Positions 39,301 through 46,275 are shown, counted from the first letter of the stretch. The stretch: DNA of 64,000 nucleotides from Bostrychus sinensis (GCA_020698575.1 CM036244.1:7365534-7429533); one strand, 5' to 3'. The notes: a model not told the origin generated them from the sequence alone. Translations and numbers: made by a program.

Positions 39301-41912
39301 GGCGAGTACATCTCTCCGGAGAAAATCGAAAACATCTACATCAGGAGCGAACCGGTGGCCCAGCTTTACGTCCACGGAGACAGTCTACAGGTGAGACAGG
39401 ACACTTTATTTACTGATTAAAACACATAACACATGTCTATATTATCATTTTAATTTCTTTTTTTTTGTTTTCCACCAGTCGTGTTTGGTGGGAATCATTG
39501 TCCCGGACCCTGAGGTGATGCCTGAATGGGCCAAAAAGAAAGGCATGTCCGGTACATACAGTGAGCTTTGTGAAGACCCGGTAAGTGGCTGGTTGTAAAT
39601 AATGTCATGTTAATAATGCTGTAACTTCTGACCCAGTTTACTAAAGCTTGTGTTTTGATCCACAGTTGTTAAAGAAGGCCATCCTGGAGGATTTAGTGCG
39701 TTTGGGCAAAGCCAGTGGCCTCCACTCCTTTGAGCAGGTACACACACAGACCCTAAAGATAAATAAAACACTAGAGAATAAGAATAAGAAGAATAAGAAA
39801 ACCTTTATTAGTCTCTCAGTGAGGAAACTGCATTGTTGCAACAGTATAAGTACAGTTAGCAGTAGCACACAAGAGCACAAAGTGTATCAGAGACCAGTCT
39901 GGCCAAAGATAATTAAATAAAAAACTAAACTAAACTACAAGTAGAGCTAAATAAACTACCGTATTTTCCGCACTATAAGGCGCACCTAAAAGCCTTTAAT
40001 TTTCTCAAAAACCGACAGTGCGCCTTATAATCCGATGCACCTTATATATGGATCAATGTTGGTTAATTATGGCTACCGTATTCAGGGGGCATCGCCAAAG
40101 TGACAGTGGTAAAAACGGTAAAGGGGAATTCCAGTCCCAGCTGTTCATGTGTGCCATAGGCGTGTTTATGGATCCTGCCGCAAAAGAACAAGGAGGCGTG
40201 GCCTTTGCTCCATCTCAGTAGAAGAGTTGCGACATTGAGGGGACAGAAAACTGAGCGCTCGAACGCTGTTCATGTAGCTTTGAACTGTGACAAATGGAGT
40301 TGGAACTATATTGTTTTCAACGAGGGAGTTGTAAGAACGCTGGTTTGTATTCTATTAATAAAGTTTGACTGACTTATCTGACTGTTTTATTGACATTCCC
40401 TTTAGCGCAGCACCATCTAGTGGATGCGCCTTATAATGCGGTGCGCCCTATATATGAAAACAGTTTTAAAATAGGCCATTCATTGAAGGTGCGCCTTATA
40501 ATCCGATGCGCCTTATAGTGCGGAAAATACGGTAAATTAGAATATGAGCAAATTAAATACACTATGATAAATATGTTCAGTTCAGTTCAGTTCAGTTTAT
40601 TTGCCATTTGCAGTAAAAACAAACCACACTGGAAAACAGTTGCATGAGCTCAAGTGCACTGTCAAAATTAGCAGACAAAACATAAAAACAGGAGGTTAAA
40701 ACATAAACACGTAAAACATAGACACCTAAAACAACCAAATACTAAAAAAACATAAGACACAGAGCAGACTCAGAGCAGATGAGTGTGTATAACAGCTCAG
40801 AGCAGGGTTAGTTAAAGAAAGTCTTGATGATCCAGTTGTTACATACATTTTTACATTAATTGTCTCAGCAGTGCAGTGTGGTAAAAGTTAGCAGCTGCGA
40901 CTTTTAGCTAAAGTAAAGCCGTTGGATCTTAAGAAGGCTTTTCATGCTTTTATCAGCTCTAGAGTAGATTACTGTAATGAACTCTCTCACAGATTTTTAA
41001 CCAGCGCTTCCAGACGTCAGCACATCACCGCAGGGCTTTATTCACTCCGCTGGCTTCCAGTTTGTTTTAGAGTTGATTTTAAAATGTTATTGTTTGTTTT
41101 TAAAGCCTTGAACGGCCTTGCCCCACCATATCTGGCTGAGACATTAGCTAGTCACAACCCAAATCAGTCCCGAGAGTTAAATACAAACACTGGGGTGACC
41201 GGGCCCCCCCTCCATCCCCCTTCCCCCGATATGTGCACCATCATAGACTTTGGTCATTTTAAATCTAGGCTTAAAATGTATTTATTCAGCCTTTCTTTTA
41301 ACACTTAGAAATGCTGTGACACTTTATTTTATTCTATATTACAGTATTTTATGTATTTCCATTTTTTATGTTTTTATGGATTGTACTTTGATTTGATTGG
41401 AAAGCACTTTGGTCACATTGTGTACAAATAAATGTTCATTGATTGTGCCACCTGGGAACGTTCAGTAAAAGCGCCATATATTGCTTCTGGTTTAAACAAA
41501 TACAACTTTAAAAATGTAATGAAATAAAAACCTACTACTACTATTTTGTTCGTACATAAACATGGGACAGAGGAGAATTTCAAATTGTGAATGCTTATTA
41601 AGTATTTAGAAGCAATTGTTTTGTTTTTTTAGACTAGGTTTTGTCCTGGCTCAAGGCTCCAGGATTGGGTTTAACATTCCTTCTCATCATCAAAGTATTT
41701 AAAAACCTATTCTAAAAATGTATTTAGTCCAATAACCTCCTGCCTAACCTCCATCTCCTTTGCCCTCTCAGGTAAAGAACATTTACATCCACAGTGAGAT
41801 GTTCTCCATCGTGAACGGGCTCCTGACTCCGACGCTAAAGGCCAAACGACCCGAGCTCAAGGAGTATTTCAAAGACAAGATCGAGGAACTCTACAGCAGC
41901 ATCAACATCTGA
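317..41912 (+). CDS. acsl6: Long-chain acyl-CoA synthetase 6, 18 coding exons, 5' end outside window
   Basis: The enzyme forms acyl-CoA from long-chain fatty acid, ATP and CoA through an acyl-adenylate, on ER or mitochondrial outer membranes; ACSL6 is known for polyunsaturated acids in brain. Exons: 317-381, 4573-4674, 6194-6293, 7740-7918, 13312-13344, 13733-13784, 19633-19706, 20095-20172, 28326-28460, 28550-28684, 29579-29674, 30905-30977, 36555-36643, 38922-39038, 39247-39390, 39479-39580, 39666-39737, 41772-41912. All introns are GT-AG, phases agree, and the sum is 594 residues plus stop, as expected for a roughly 700-residue protein lacking its first ~100 (membrane anchor, upstream of the window). 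Visible motifs are TSGTTGNPKG (AMP P-loop), GFYQGDIR (gate), YGQTE, DGWLHTGDIGKW and TLKAKRPEL. The stretches TTPGDWTP and VPDPEVMP fit ACSL6 better than ACSL1, and meikin and fnip1 downstream fit the acsl6 locus. The exons are inferred by eye, without transcript data. Confidence 0.94.
755..1110. repeat. 11-bp minisatellite family, CTGGTTTAGTC orientation
   Basis: Degenerate repeats of ctggtttagtc and ctggtttagac. This is the leftmost array of a family that recurs through the acsl6 introns. Confidence 0.85.
1925..2075. repeat. 11-bp minisatellite family, decayed
   Basis: Decayed copies of ctggtttagtcc (tactggtttagtccttgatt and variants). Confidence 0.55.
2440..2870 (-). repeat. Retroelement-like 3' tail
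   Basis: Starts with tttatttatatagcactttt, a tail common in fish retroelements, followed by gttccagagtcgaggggctcgg, which resembles the LINE copy at 3575-4190. Family is uncertain. Confidence 0.4.
3135..3480. repeat. Foldback (palindromic) element
   Basis: The arm at 3269-3295 is the perfect 27-bp complement of 3314-3340, with an 18-bp loop. Imperfect pairing extends outward over about 150 bp each side (gatcaacattttaagaccag against ctggtcttataattttgatc). This is a MITE-like foldback element. Confidence 0.85.
3575..4190 (-). mobile_element. LINE 3' end remnant (L2/CR1-like)
   Basis: The minus strand encodes RIDFKTSLLVYKSLHGLAPQ and ISDLLVPYEPSRTLR, typical of the C-terminal end of L2/CR1-group reverse-transcriptase proteins. 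It is followed by a tail (ggctagtttatttgtatag on +). It is truncated and not functional. Confidence 0.7.
4573..4674 (+). CDS. acsl6: acsl6 exon W2
   Basis: This exon has 34 whole codons, acceptor tttccag and donor gtaatt. It holds QFIGVFAQNRPE, a conserved ACSL block at the start of the adenylation domain. It joins the previous exon in phase 0. Confidence 0.95.
4675..7739. other. acsl6 introns W2-W3 and W3-W4
   Basis: This is AT-rich intronic DNA interrupted by exon W3 (6194-6293). A fragment near 5985-6060 (gaagggcatccaacgtaaaa) looks like a common fish repeat tail, and 7030-7300 has GGGCCCC-rich transposon-like pieces. I see no gene. Confidence 0.6.
6194..6293 (+). CDS. acsl6: acsl6 exon W3
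   Basis: The exon starts WFISEMACYTYSMVVVPLYD and runs to IINT, then ends with G of a split Ala codon (phase 1) at donor gtacag. The motif YDTLGPDA is typical of ACSL1/5/6. Confidence 0.96.
7740..7918 (+). CDS. acsl6: acsl6 exon W4
   Basis: This exon completes the split Ala and then has 59 codons, from EISTVICD through KRIILMDPF to ALHEVE. It is notably GC-richer than its introns. The acceptor is tttgcag and the donor gtacga. Confidence 0.95.
8110..8420. repeat. 11-bp minisatellite family, CTAAACCAGG orientation
   Basis: Repeats of actaaaccaggtctaaac with variants; the complement of the array at 755-1110. Confidence 0.8.
8436..8992. mobile_element. hAT-like non-autonomous element
   Basis: Begins CAGTGTTTCCCAACC and ends TTTAGAAACACTG, imperfect inverted ends of hAT type. 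A convincing 8-bp target duplication is not seen, so it is old or shifted. A related copy lies at 45236-45720. Confidence 0.55.
9790..10510. repeat. 34-bp tandem array built from the 11-bp motif
   Basis: About 17 copies of a 34-bp unit (aggtctaaaaccagaactaa plus agcaggaataaacc), highly regular between 9840 and 10410. Confidence 0.9.
10616..10645. repeat. (AGT)n microsatellite
   Basis: About ten perfect AGT units. Confidence 0.95.
11365..11500. repeat. Dispersed repeat shared with 40575-40720
   Basis: Both copies share cagtttatttgccatttgc, then ggaaaacagttgca and agctcaa(a)gtgca. Confidence 0.6.
11760..12050. repeat. Common teleost dispersed repeat
   Basis: Contains ggggtcgcaggtgactggag, ggcggggtacaccctggac and catgcatgtctt, a decayed form of a repeat found widely in fish genomes. 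A short related piece is at 45740-45775. Class not assigned. Confidence 0.5.
12190..12325. repeat. Degraded duplicate of the exon W5 acceptor region
   Basis: It matches 13222-13330 closely (aaatgtggtatactgtgtc, tgcttttaagtgttg, tttttgcaggcgc). Similarity ends about 10-15 nt into the exon (gcgcagggcaaag against gcgctgggcagag), after which there is no exon W5 sequence and no matching donor. Confidence 0.75.
12426..12912. mobile_element. hAT-type MITE
   Basis: The ends are CAGGGGTCTGCA and TGCAGACTCCTG (11 of 12 complementary). Flanking 8-mers are aagtaaga and atgtaaga, a 7/8 target duplication. At 487 bp it has no transposase. Confidence 0.8.
12913..13145. repeat. Dispersed repeat shared with 17690-17940
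   Basis: Shared blocks are aatgacc(a/g)gggata, ctgccagaggattttataaa, gccgtggctacaatttctc and ctacactagtgtcacttccc. Copies differ by small indels. Confidence 0.75.
13312..13344 (+). CDS. acsl6: acsl6 exon W5, 33-nt small exon
   Basis: The exon has eleven codons, ALGRDHHRKPI, between a poly-T/tttgcag acceptor and gtgagt donor, in phase 0 with both neighbours. It occupies the variable linker before the P-loop, where human ACSL6 also has a short weakly conserved stretch. A degraded duplicate of its acceptor lies about 1 kb upstream (12190-12325). Confidence 0.85.
13733..13784 (+). CDS. acsl6: acsl6 exon W6, first half of AMP P-loop
   Basis: It encodes PPSPDDLSIVCFTSGTTG. The intron falls inside the last Gly codon, so the ATP/AMP-binding loop TSGTTGNPKG is split between this exon and 19633-19706. 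The acceptor is ctcacag and the donor gtaaat. Confidence 0.97.
14171..15377. mobile_element. piggyBac-like non-autonomous element
   Basis: Flanked by TTAA at 14167-14170 and 15378-15381. Left end CTCTCCTACACCCCTAA and right end complement CCCTCCTACAGCCCTAA match at 15 of 17 positions. TTAA duplication is the hallmark of piggyBac. Internally, about 180 bp (14195-14385) is repeated directly at 14565-14740. No transposase is seen. Confidence 0.75.
15533..15970. repeat. 41-bp tandem satellite
   Basis: About ten copies of gctaactgcagcacattatc plus acgaggctaaagctaaggtag. Variants (tatcacg, tagcaca, tatcatg) recur in order, showing that multi-unit blocks were duplicated. Confidence 0.92.
16020..16400. 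mobile_element. DNA-transposon remnant
   Basis: Blocks such as gtggagctctgcagatcttt, cagggtcacctttggtctt and gatgaatgcccggtttgtga resemble a fish DNA-transposon sequence. This is from memory; superfamily not assigned. Confidence 0.4.
17690..17940. repeat. Second copy of the 12913-13145 repeat
   Basis: It shares gccgtggctacaatttctc, catctacactagtgtcact and gtggcatctttgg with the copy near exon W5. An inverted fragment (gccacagtggaaaagagaag) lies at 18870-18920. Confidence 0.75.
18131..18470. mobile_element. Fish DNA-transposon fragment
   Basis: Starts gatcaggcataacattatga, then ccacctgcctaatattg, a very common fish repeat end. The far end (caggtgccatgatgaagaga) is recognisable, but the last inverted bases are lost. 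Confidence 0.6.
19197..19262. repeat. (TTA)n microsatellite
   Basis: About 22 ATT/TTA units with one interruption. Confidence 0.95.
19633..19706 (+). CDS. acsl6: acsl6 exon W7, second half of AMP P-loop
   Basis: It completes the split Gly and continues NPKGVMLTHGNVVADF to FLKVTD. It ends in phase 0 at gtaagt. Confidence 0.97.
20095..20172 (+). CDS. acsl6: acsl6 exon W8
   Basis: This exon has 26 codons, starting KVIFPNKDD and ending with the conserved FLPLAHMFERLIE. The acceptor is cctgcag and the donor gtaaca. It is the last exon before the 8.1-kb repeat-filled intron. Confidence 0.97.
20480..22190. repeat. 11-bp-motif array with ~90-bp higher-order unit, CTAAACCAGG orientation
   Basis: Between 20700 and 21340 a unit of about 90 bp (taccctaaaccaggactaaa, ggtctaaaccaggtata, cccaggacttaagattgtct) recurs with few differences. 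Outer parts are more degenerate. A hAT element (21345-21666) interrupts the array. Confidence 0.9.
21345..21666. mobile_element. hAT-type element inserted in the minisatellite
   Basis: Ends CAGGGGTCTCCAACC and GGTGACCCCTG. The 8-bp flanks are identical (gtctaaag at 21337-21344 and 21667-21674). That 8-mer also occurs in the host array, but its exact placement fits a target duplication. At 322 bp it is non-coding. Confidence 0.85.
22500..22630. repeat. 11-bp minisatellite family, GGTTTAG orientation
   Basis: Decayed units (ctagtttagacctgatttag and similar). Confidence 0.65.
23040..23795. repeat. 11-bp-motif array, CTAAACCAGG orientation
   Basis: Units are ggtctaaaccagggctaagc, with a longer block (from aataaccacgactaaataag to atcaaatttaa) repeated about three times. 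Confidence 0.9.
23796..24390. repeat. 11-bp-motif array, CTGGTTTAGTC orientation
   Basis: Highly regular ctggtttagtcctgctttag units over about 430 bp. It directly abuts the oppositely oriented array 23040-23795, forming a large inverted repeat. Confidence 0.92.
24433..25208. mobile_element. TIR DNA element
   Basis: Begins TTAAAGGACCCCTATTATGC and ends GCATAATATAGAACCTTTAA, imperfect inverted ends. A related inverted fragment (ttcttttggggagctgtt) lies near 62830. Confidence 0.6.
26085..28160. repeat. 2.1-kb ACT trinucleotide array with higher-order structure
   Basis: An almost pure mix of ACT, ATT, ACC and GCT triplets on the + strand. Blocks of about 300-350 bp recur (ggtgctgctaatattattac, actgattactaccactacaa). 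Long poly-Leu/Thr/Tyr frames in it are artefacts of the triplet repeat. It lies 1.3-3.4 kb... upstream edge of exon W9 is about 165 bp beyond its right end. Confidence 0.95.
28326..28460 (+). CDS. acsl6: acsl6 exon W9, fatty-acid gate domain, Tyr type
   Basis: This exon has 45 codons, CVVYCHGGRIGFYQGDIRLL through PTIFPVVPRLLNRMYDK. In mammals this position is filled by one of two mutually exclusive exons that differ at the gate residue (Tyr or Phe), which alters substrate and ATP behaviour. Here the residue is Tyr (GFYQGD). No Phe-type partner was found in the flanking introns. Confidence 0.96.
28550..28684 (+). CDS. acsl6: acsl6 exon W10
   Basis: This exon has 45 codons from IFSQANTPVKRWLLNFAAKR to FFSKIQ. 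It is separated from the gate exon by only 89 bp. The acceptor is atcgaatag; a nearby ttttcag would give the wrong frame. Confidence 0.95.
28794..29291. mobile_element. Palindromic MITE
   Basis: The outer ends ttggttacactt and aaagcgttaccaa are inverted. The centre has a perfect 31-bp inverted repeat (28991-29021 with 29049-29079, 27-nt loop). Almost the whole 0.5 kb can fold back on itself. Confidence 0.85.
29579..29674 (+). CDS. acsl6: acsl6 exon W11
   Basis: This exon has 32 codons, ASLGGRLRMIITGAAPTSPS to LGCQ, with the conserved TGAAP block of the adenylate-forming fold. The acceptor is gtgaag and the donor gtaaaa. Confidence 0.96.
30009..30578. mobile_element. Inverted-end element with nested repeat
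   Basis: The sequence ctctggtgccggaagttaat near 30015 is inverted near 30545 (aaatttacttctggcaccag). Inside, 30195-30510 matches 52060-52370 (tctgattggacgatc, gaaccaaaacaaaaaatgta). Confidence 0.65.
30905..30977 (+). CDS. acsl6: acsl6 exon W12, YGQTE motif
   Basis: It encodes VYEAYGQTECTAGC and TTPGDWTP, then G of a split Gly. YGQTE is the A5 motif contacting the adenylate. Human ACSL6 has the same TTPGDWT, whereas ACSL1 has TMPGDWT. Confidence 0.97.
31325..31920. repeat. AGT trinucleotide array
   Basis: Degenerate AGT/GGT/AAT triplets, complementary in type to the ACT array at 26085-28160. Val-rich (+) and Leu-rich (-) frames in it are artefacts. Confidence 0.93.
32240..32570. repeat. Short AGT tracts
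   Basis: Two tracts (32240-32285 and 32520-32570) are separated by a fragment beginning cagttttatttatatagccc, itself a common fish repeat start. Confidence 0.8.
33205..33690. repeat. AGT trinucleotide array, second block
   Basis: A near-pure AGT run (33245-33300) followed by AGT/GGC/AAT variants with an internal repeated unit (agtattagcagtagcagtag). Ser- and Val-rich frames are artefacts. Confidence 0.95.
34920..35640. repeat. 11-bp minisatellite family, GGTTTAG orientation
   Basis: Units are tagtcctggtttagtc, mixed with gttttgtccagttttagtcc. Confidence 0.9.
36555..36643 (+). CDS. acsl6: acsl6 exon W13
   Basis: It completes Gly and reads HVGAPLPCNLIKLVDVPEKN to GEGE. The acceptor is ggtatag and the donor gtaaga. 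It lies between two repeat-dense introns. Confidence 0.96.
36860..38530. repeat. 33-bp tandem array (three 11-mers), GGTTTAG orientation
   Basis: About 42 copies of a 33-bp unit (tccagttctagtcctggttt plus agtccaggttaag). As 33 is a multiple of 3, frames stay open on both strands (462 codons on +, 210 on -), but the sequence is intronic. Confidence 0.95.
38922..39038 (+). CDS. acsl6: acsl6 exon W14, FACS signature start
   Basis: This exon has 39 codons with GPNVFKGYLKDPERT and DGWLHTGDIGKWLP, the first half of the fatty acyl-CoA synthetase signature, including the ribose-binding Asp. The donor is gtatgt. Confidence 0.97.
39247..39390 (+). CDS. acsl6: acsl6 exon W15, FACS signature end and hinge
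   Basis: This exon has 48 codons, NGTLKIIDRKKHIFKLAQGE to VHGDSLQ. It completes the FACS signature and carries the DRKK hinge between the large and small domains. Confidence 0.97.
39479..39580 (+). CDS. acsl6: acsl6 exon W16
   Basis: This exon has 34 codons with LVGIIVPDPEVMPEWAKKKG. PDPEVMP matches ACSL6 more closely than ACSL1. It ends ELCEDP at gtaagt. Confidence 0.96.
39666..39737 (+). CDS. acsl6: acsl6 exon W17
   Basis: This exon has 24 codons, LLKKAILEDLVRLGKASGLH to SFEQ, conserved in the ACSL1/5/6 group. The donor is gtacac. Confidence 0.96.
39959..40532. mobile_element. pogo/Tigger-like MITE, copy 1
   Basis: Perfect inverted ends CCGTATTTTCCGCACTATAA, flanked by TA on both sides (39957-39958, 40533-40534). 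At 574 bp it has no intact transposase. Copy 2 lies at 48419-48921. Confidence 0.85.
40575..40720. repeat. Dispersed repeat, second copy
   Basis: Shares cagtttatttgccatttgc and ctggaaaacagttgcatgag with 11365-11500. Confidence 0.6.
40860..41445 (+). mobile_element. LINE reverse-transcriptase C-terminal remnant
   Basis: The + strand reads SSRVDYCNELSH, SLRWLPVCFRVDFKMLLFVF, KALNGLAPPYL and FKSRLKMYLFSLSF, a typical L2/CR1-clade ORF2 end. It is truncated at its 5' side and has lost the rest of the polymerase. Confidence 0.85.
41772..41912 (+). CDS. acsl6: acsl6 exon W18, C-terminus and stop
   Basis: This exon has 46 codons and TGA at 41910-41912. NGLLTPTLKAKRPEL holds the invariant C-terminal Lys used in adenylation. 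The protein ends ELYSSINI, at the usual family length, with no peroxisomal SKL tail. Confidence 0.97.
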   Translation, partial: VKNIYIHSEMFSIVNGLLTPTLKAKRPELKEYFKDKIEELYSSINI

Positions 41913-42614
41913 AGACCTCCTCCACCTCCTCACGAGCATTTTAACACTAAGACTCTCTTTTTTTTTTTTTTTCTTTGACCGTTTACCAGCACTGGGACAA
42001 AGATTCACAAACTTAGATGTTAATTTGCTTGGGGAAAAAAAACAAAAAACAAAAAACAACAAAGCTTGGACCTGCTACCTGCGACACATCGAACAAAAAT
42101 CACCAAATGCTCTGTCCCCAGCAGCAGAGAGACATTTCAACATTTATACTTTATGCCGTCCATTTTTGACTTTCTTTTACATTGCTTTTCTTCTTCTCAT
42201 CTTTGTTAGTTCAAACTAGCCACTGCAAAACCTGCTACCATTTGTTATTATGTGTCTGTATTGTAGGAGGTGTCTTGATGTGACATTACAGACGTCTTGT
42301 GTGGACAGTGATACGAGCGTAGACATGGTTTAGCCTGGCCACCCATACTGAAATATATGAGTCTGTGCATTTAGATTTTAGATTTCCAAGGCGCCAAACC
42401 AACCAAAGATCATGCCTTTACACTTGGGACGCAATTTGAGAAACATACAACCTATAGATGAGAGCAGCCATCCGGGTACTTTACCGTTGCACCAAGTCCC
42501 CGCCCCCTTTTGGGTGAAAACATCTCTATTCACTCAATGGCCAAAACAATCATTTGTTTCTTTACTGACCCCTTGTGGTTTGGAGGTAGTATCTCAAAAT
42601 TTCTCAAGGGTTAA

Positions 42615-43160
42615 CCTCTTAAACCCGAACAGAGCCCGACGGGGCTCCGCCCCCTTGCGTCCGCTTGTTGGGACCATAGCGGGGAGATACAACGGCTGAC
42701 ACACACATGTTTGACATCCTCGTGTTCGGACAATTCATGGCAACAAAACTATCTACTTCAATTTCTATTCAACAGTTGGATTCCGCCTGGATTTTTTAAA
42801 AATAAAACATGTATATCTTTCCATTACTTTGTTTATTTGGCACAAATTTTGCTGCAGTAGACCAAGATATGTGAAATTTTCAATTTATGTTGTTATTTGC
42901 TTCACTACAGGAAGGAAAAAGGCTTTTTTTGGAGGCAAATATGTGTTTTTTTCAGGCGGAAATTAGAATAATCCATTTCAACCTCAATTCATGGTCAAAC
43001 AATATAATTTATTAATATTATTTCTCTTCCACAGTAATCCCCAAAGTCCACCAATTAATTTGCTACCAAGGTTAGCTATGTACACCTGGTAAATGCTAAG
43101 TAAAACCTTAATAAATGTAGATATAGAATTTTTGGGAAAAAGGCCTCAGGGCTTAACAGG
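42615..43160. mobile_element. piggyBac-like element in acsl6 3' region
   Basis: TTAA at 42611-42614 and 43161-43164 flanks ends CCTCTTAAACCC and the complement CCTGTTAAGCCC (10 of 12). At 546 bp it has no transposase. Confidence 0.65.
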
Positions 43161-43192
43161 TTAAGATACAGTCCACAGACCTGGACTCATCC

Positions 43193-43440
43193 CAGTGGTT
43201 CCCAAATGGGGTCTGAACCCCCTGGGGGCCCGCAAAGGTAGAGCAGGGGGGGCCCCAGAGGCTGTCTATATTAAGTACATAAAAATATATTGAGTTTGAA
43301 TGAGTTTTGTGTTTAAAAATATGACTTGAAAACAATCTTTAGCCAACAATTTGTTTTTTGTAACATTTTTATGGAAATATAATGGAGAAAAACACAACAT
43401 TAGAGGGAAATAAAAATAACCAGATACTAGTACTGTATCT
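43193..43440. mobile_element. hAT-type remnant (CAGTGGTTCCC)
   Basis: Begins CAGTGGTTCCCAAATGGGG, then cctgggggcccgcaaagg. A related copy at 44824-45175 shares its start and the ggagaaaaacac block. Confidence 0.6.
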
Positions 43441-44328
43441 GGATGGCCAGGCTAAAAGACCTTAAACAAAGTACTTGTCCACTGAATCAGCACCACAAAG
43501 ATAAATACAATGATATACCGAGGCAATCTGTGTGCAATCAGAAAAAAAAGGTCACATCTCTGTACAAAGTCAGACAGTGTAGACGTAAGGAGATGGACCA
43601 CTCCTGCCTTAGTAATCAACCACGCTAGTTGTCTTTAAACAGTTGTCTTTCATTTCAACTTTTGCGTGCATGCTCCTTGCCCACTGCAACAATCATTTAT
43701 TTTTTTAACGATCGCCACACTTTTCTTTCCATAAACTTTTGCACCAAACATATGTCAGGTTTAATTAATAAAGAAAAAAAAAAAAGAAATAATACATAAT
43801 GCAAAACCAGGGCTTGGGGCAGTGCATGCAGTTTGCCCTGTAATTGCTGGACATTTGACTTGAAAAAAAAATAAAAATGATTGTTTCTTTGTGGCCATTA
43901 ACAGCAGGTTGTATGCAGCTGCCCACAGTCAGTGCTGCTAAAGTGCAAGGCTTTGTAGAAAATATGCAAAGCGAATGAGGTGCAGGAAATTTGAGTATTG
44001 GATAACTTTTAATAAATAATAAATACTTTTTTTGAATGGTTTACACTAGAGGTAATGTCTAGGCTTTTCTTTTGAGTTGATTATCGTCCCAAAGCATAAA
44101 CAATGTGGATGTACATAAACAAGGACAGCTAGATGTAAGCATATTTATTATTCTGGAATCAATGGTTTGAATGGATTTTTTTTTCTCTCTTTTTTGCGTG
44201 TAGTGAGATGAATTGTACTTATTTATTTATCTATTCTGCTGTAAAAAGGAATCAGCACCATATCCTTGTAATGATTGAGTGCAGCAATAGGTACGAGGCG
44301 GGAGGGGGACAGGACCGGGGGGCAAGGA

Positions 44329-44334
44329 AATAAA
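44329..44334 (+). promoter_or_regulatory. acsl6: Candidate acsl6 polyadenylation signal
   Basis: AATAAA is followed about 20-35 bp later by T-rich sequence (cttgtctttttt), a usual cleavage-site layout. It lies 2.4 kb after the stop. Confidence 0.45.
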
Positions 44335-44469
44335 AACTGGAATGATTTTAAACTTGTCTTTTTTACTCTGTGTCTGTTTTTGCCCCTGTATTTAAATAAT
44401 ATTTTTTTAATACTGCCTTGATATTAGTGTGATCAACCCAGCCTGAGTTACAACTTGCTAATCATACAC

Positions 44470-44820
44470 TAGTGGTGTAACTATAAGTTTTTGCAACAAT
44501 ATGTATTGATTAGAATAGTTTTAATATGATTCAAGAACGATATCGGCTAATTTAGCCGATACAAATCGATACAATACAACACCTTCATATTGATACAATT
44601 AATAAAGCAACTTTTTGACACAGCAGAAAAGTTGTATGTAACATTTTATTTAAACAAAAACACATAACTTACATCTAAAAAGACAAATCTGGTTTTATTT
44701 TAACATTCAAATTTCTAATATCAATATTTCTGACAGTATAATTTTTTTCCCCACGTATATCGATATACACTACTTAGAAAACGATATGATTCGATACAAG
44801 GTAATGCATATCGATATAGT
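44470..44820. mobile_element. TIR-type remnant
   Basis: Begins actagtggtgtaactataag and has several cgatacaa/cgatata blocks towards its end. It resembles a fish transposon end; boundaries are approximate. Confidence 0.4.
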
Positions 44821-44823
44821 AAC

Positions 44824-45175
44824 TCAGTGGTTCCCAAAGTGGGGTCCGGGGCCCCTGGGGGTCTGTGGAGGTACTGCAGGGGGGCCCCCAGAGGTTGTAT
44901 ATATTTTAAATTCTTTCAATTCATTCTTTATTTCAGACACATGGTTATGGTAAAAACAAATAAAACATACAAAAACATAAAAAGACAATTAGTCAAAATA
45001 TCAAAATATTAAGTAAATAGAAAAAAATCGAATTTAAAATTAATTAATTAATTAAAGTTTTAAAACAATTTTTTGCCAGCAGCCAGTGTTTTTCGTAATG
45101 TTTTTATAAAAATATGTGGAGAAAAACATGACTTTTTTTTTCTCAATGCTAGGACTATAAGAACACCAATTTATG
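44824..45175. mobile_element. hAT-type remnant, second copy
   Basis: Begins CAGTGGTTCCCAAAGTGGGG, related to 43193-43440. The right end is not clear. Confidence 0.55.
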
Positions 45176-45235
45176 TATAAAATAATTGGATCTTTCTGTA
45201 TTTCACAAATGTTCTTTTTTGTTTACTTGGCCTAA

Positions 45236-45720
45236 CACAGTGTTTCCCAACCAGGGGTACAGGGACACCAAGCGTTTTGCATGGGGGGTACTTGGAATTA
45301 TTTCATGATTTATTTCCAAAATGCAAAAGAAAATATTTGCAATATTTTCATATTGATCCACTGAAACGTATAAAAGACCAGTTAAGCATATTATTATATT
45401 TTGTTATATATATATTTTAGGTGTAATAGTTTATTTGAATGGGAAGCTATTAAAAGTTGTCATTGTAGTAAATGTTTTATGATTTATTTTATTTTTTATA
45501 AAATAAAATATATGGTAAAATATAATATATATATTATTTATATTTTATAGGCAAGGAGAATTTAAATATTATTTTTATATTGAATTTGAGTCTAGAAGAA
45601 AAAATGCAGCAGAATTAGTATTTTAAAGTAAGTATAAAGTGTTTTATTGAAGAATGATGAGGGGGTTCTCAGGTAGGACAGAAAAGCCCAGTACATGAGA
45701 CAAAAAAGGTTGGGAACAAC
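45236..45720. mobile_element. Copy of the 8436-8992 element
   Basis: Begins CAGTGTTTCCCAACCAGGGG, then ggtac and gaattatttcat, as at 8436. The right end (ggttgggaacaact) is decayed. Confidence 0.55.
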
Positions 45721-46190
45721 TATCATATTAGAAATAGATTCATTCATTTATTTTCTACCGCTTATTCCCGTTAGGGGTATTAGAAATAGATTTTCATTAA
45801 AATTTTAATGAGGTTAGTTGTCACACAGTTGAGACAATGTGCAGGTAAATCTTTCTATAAACCATATTCCCTTTTTACTTCTGTTTATTCAGCAGAGAGT
45901 AAGTGAGCTGTAAAAGATGGGTCTACTAATGTCCTAACCTGACAAATGTGAACCCAATCTGGCAACCCCACAGAGCCTCGCTAGATGGCGCTGATTAACT
46001 GCAGCTGCGCTCGGTTGCTAAGCGCCGCGTGCAAAATGGAGCAATTAATTAGACGTTTGGACGTTAGCATGTTTGTCGTAGAAATGTTGTGTATTTAATT
46101 TTTTTTAGCTCTTAAAGTAATTAATTTGACGTAAAAAAAACTGCACATTGGTTTAGTTTAGTAATAAGTTTTTAGAGACTTTTGTTTACA

Positions 46191-46275
46191 ATGGGACGAC
46201 TTGAACCTATTCGTAAGAGGACATTACCTAAAAAGCAAGACACACCATTGAAGACAACGTTATCCAGAGGAATCA
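46191..46275 (+). CDS. meikin: meikin-like exon 1
   Basis: It encodes MGRLEPIRKRTLPKKQDTPL and eight more codons, ending ATC A at donor gtaaga (phase 1). Without the splice, translation would end 13 codons later (TAG). Confidence 0.75.

Larger units (their letters stand above)
39738..41771. other. acsl6 intron W17-W18
   Basis: It contains a complete pogo-like MITE (39959-40532), a dispersed repeat (40575-40720) and a LINE reverse-transcriptase C-terminal remnant (40860-41445). Confidence 0.8.
41913..44334 (+). other. acsl6: Probable acsl6 3' UTR
   Basis: The stretch from the stop to the AATAAA at 44329-44334 has no coding signal and is a plausible long 3' UTR. It contains a piggyBac-like insertion (42615-43160) and a hAT-type remnant (from 43193). 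An earlier AATAAA at 42801 lies within the piggyBac-like insertion. Where the transcript ends is inferred. Confidence 0.5.
44335..46190. other. Intergenic region and presumed meikin promoter
   Basis: Mostly transposon remnants up to about 45780. The last 230 bp hold a GC-richer patch (46000-46035: cagctgcgctcggttgctaa, then gcgccgcg), with an RFX-like half-site GTTGCTAAG. No TATA box is obvious. Confidence 0.5.

Noticed and set aside
40922..41308. 128-codon frame as a possible gene
   Set aside because: It matches the C-terminal end of LINE reverse-transcriptase proteins and is 5'-truncated.
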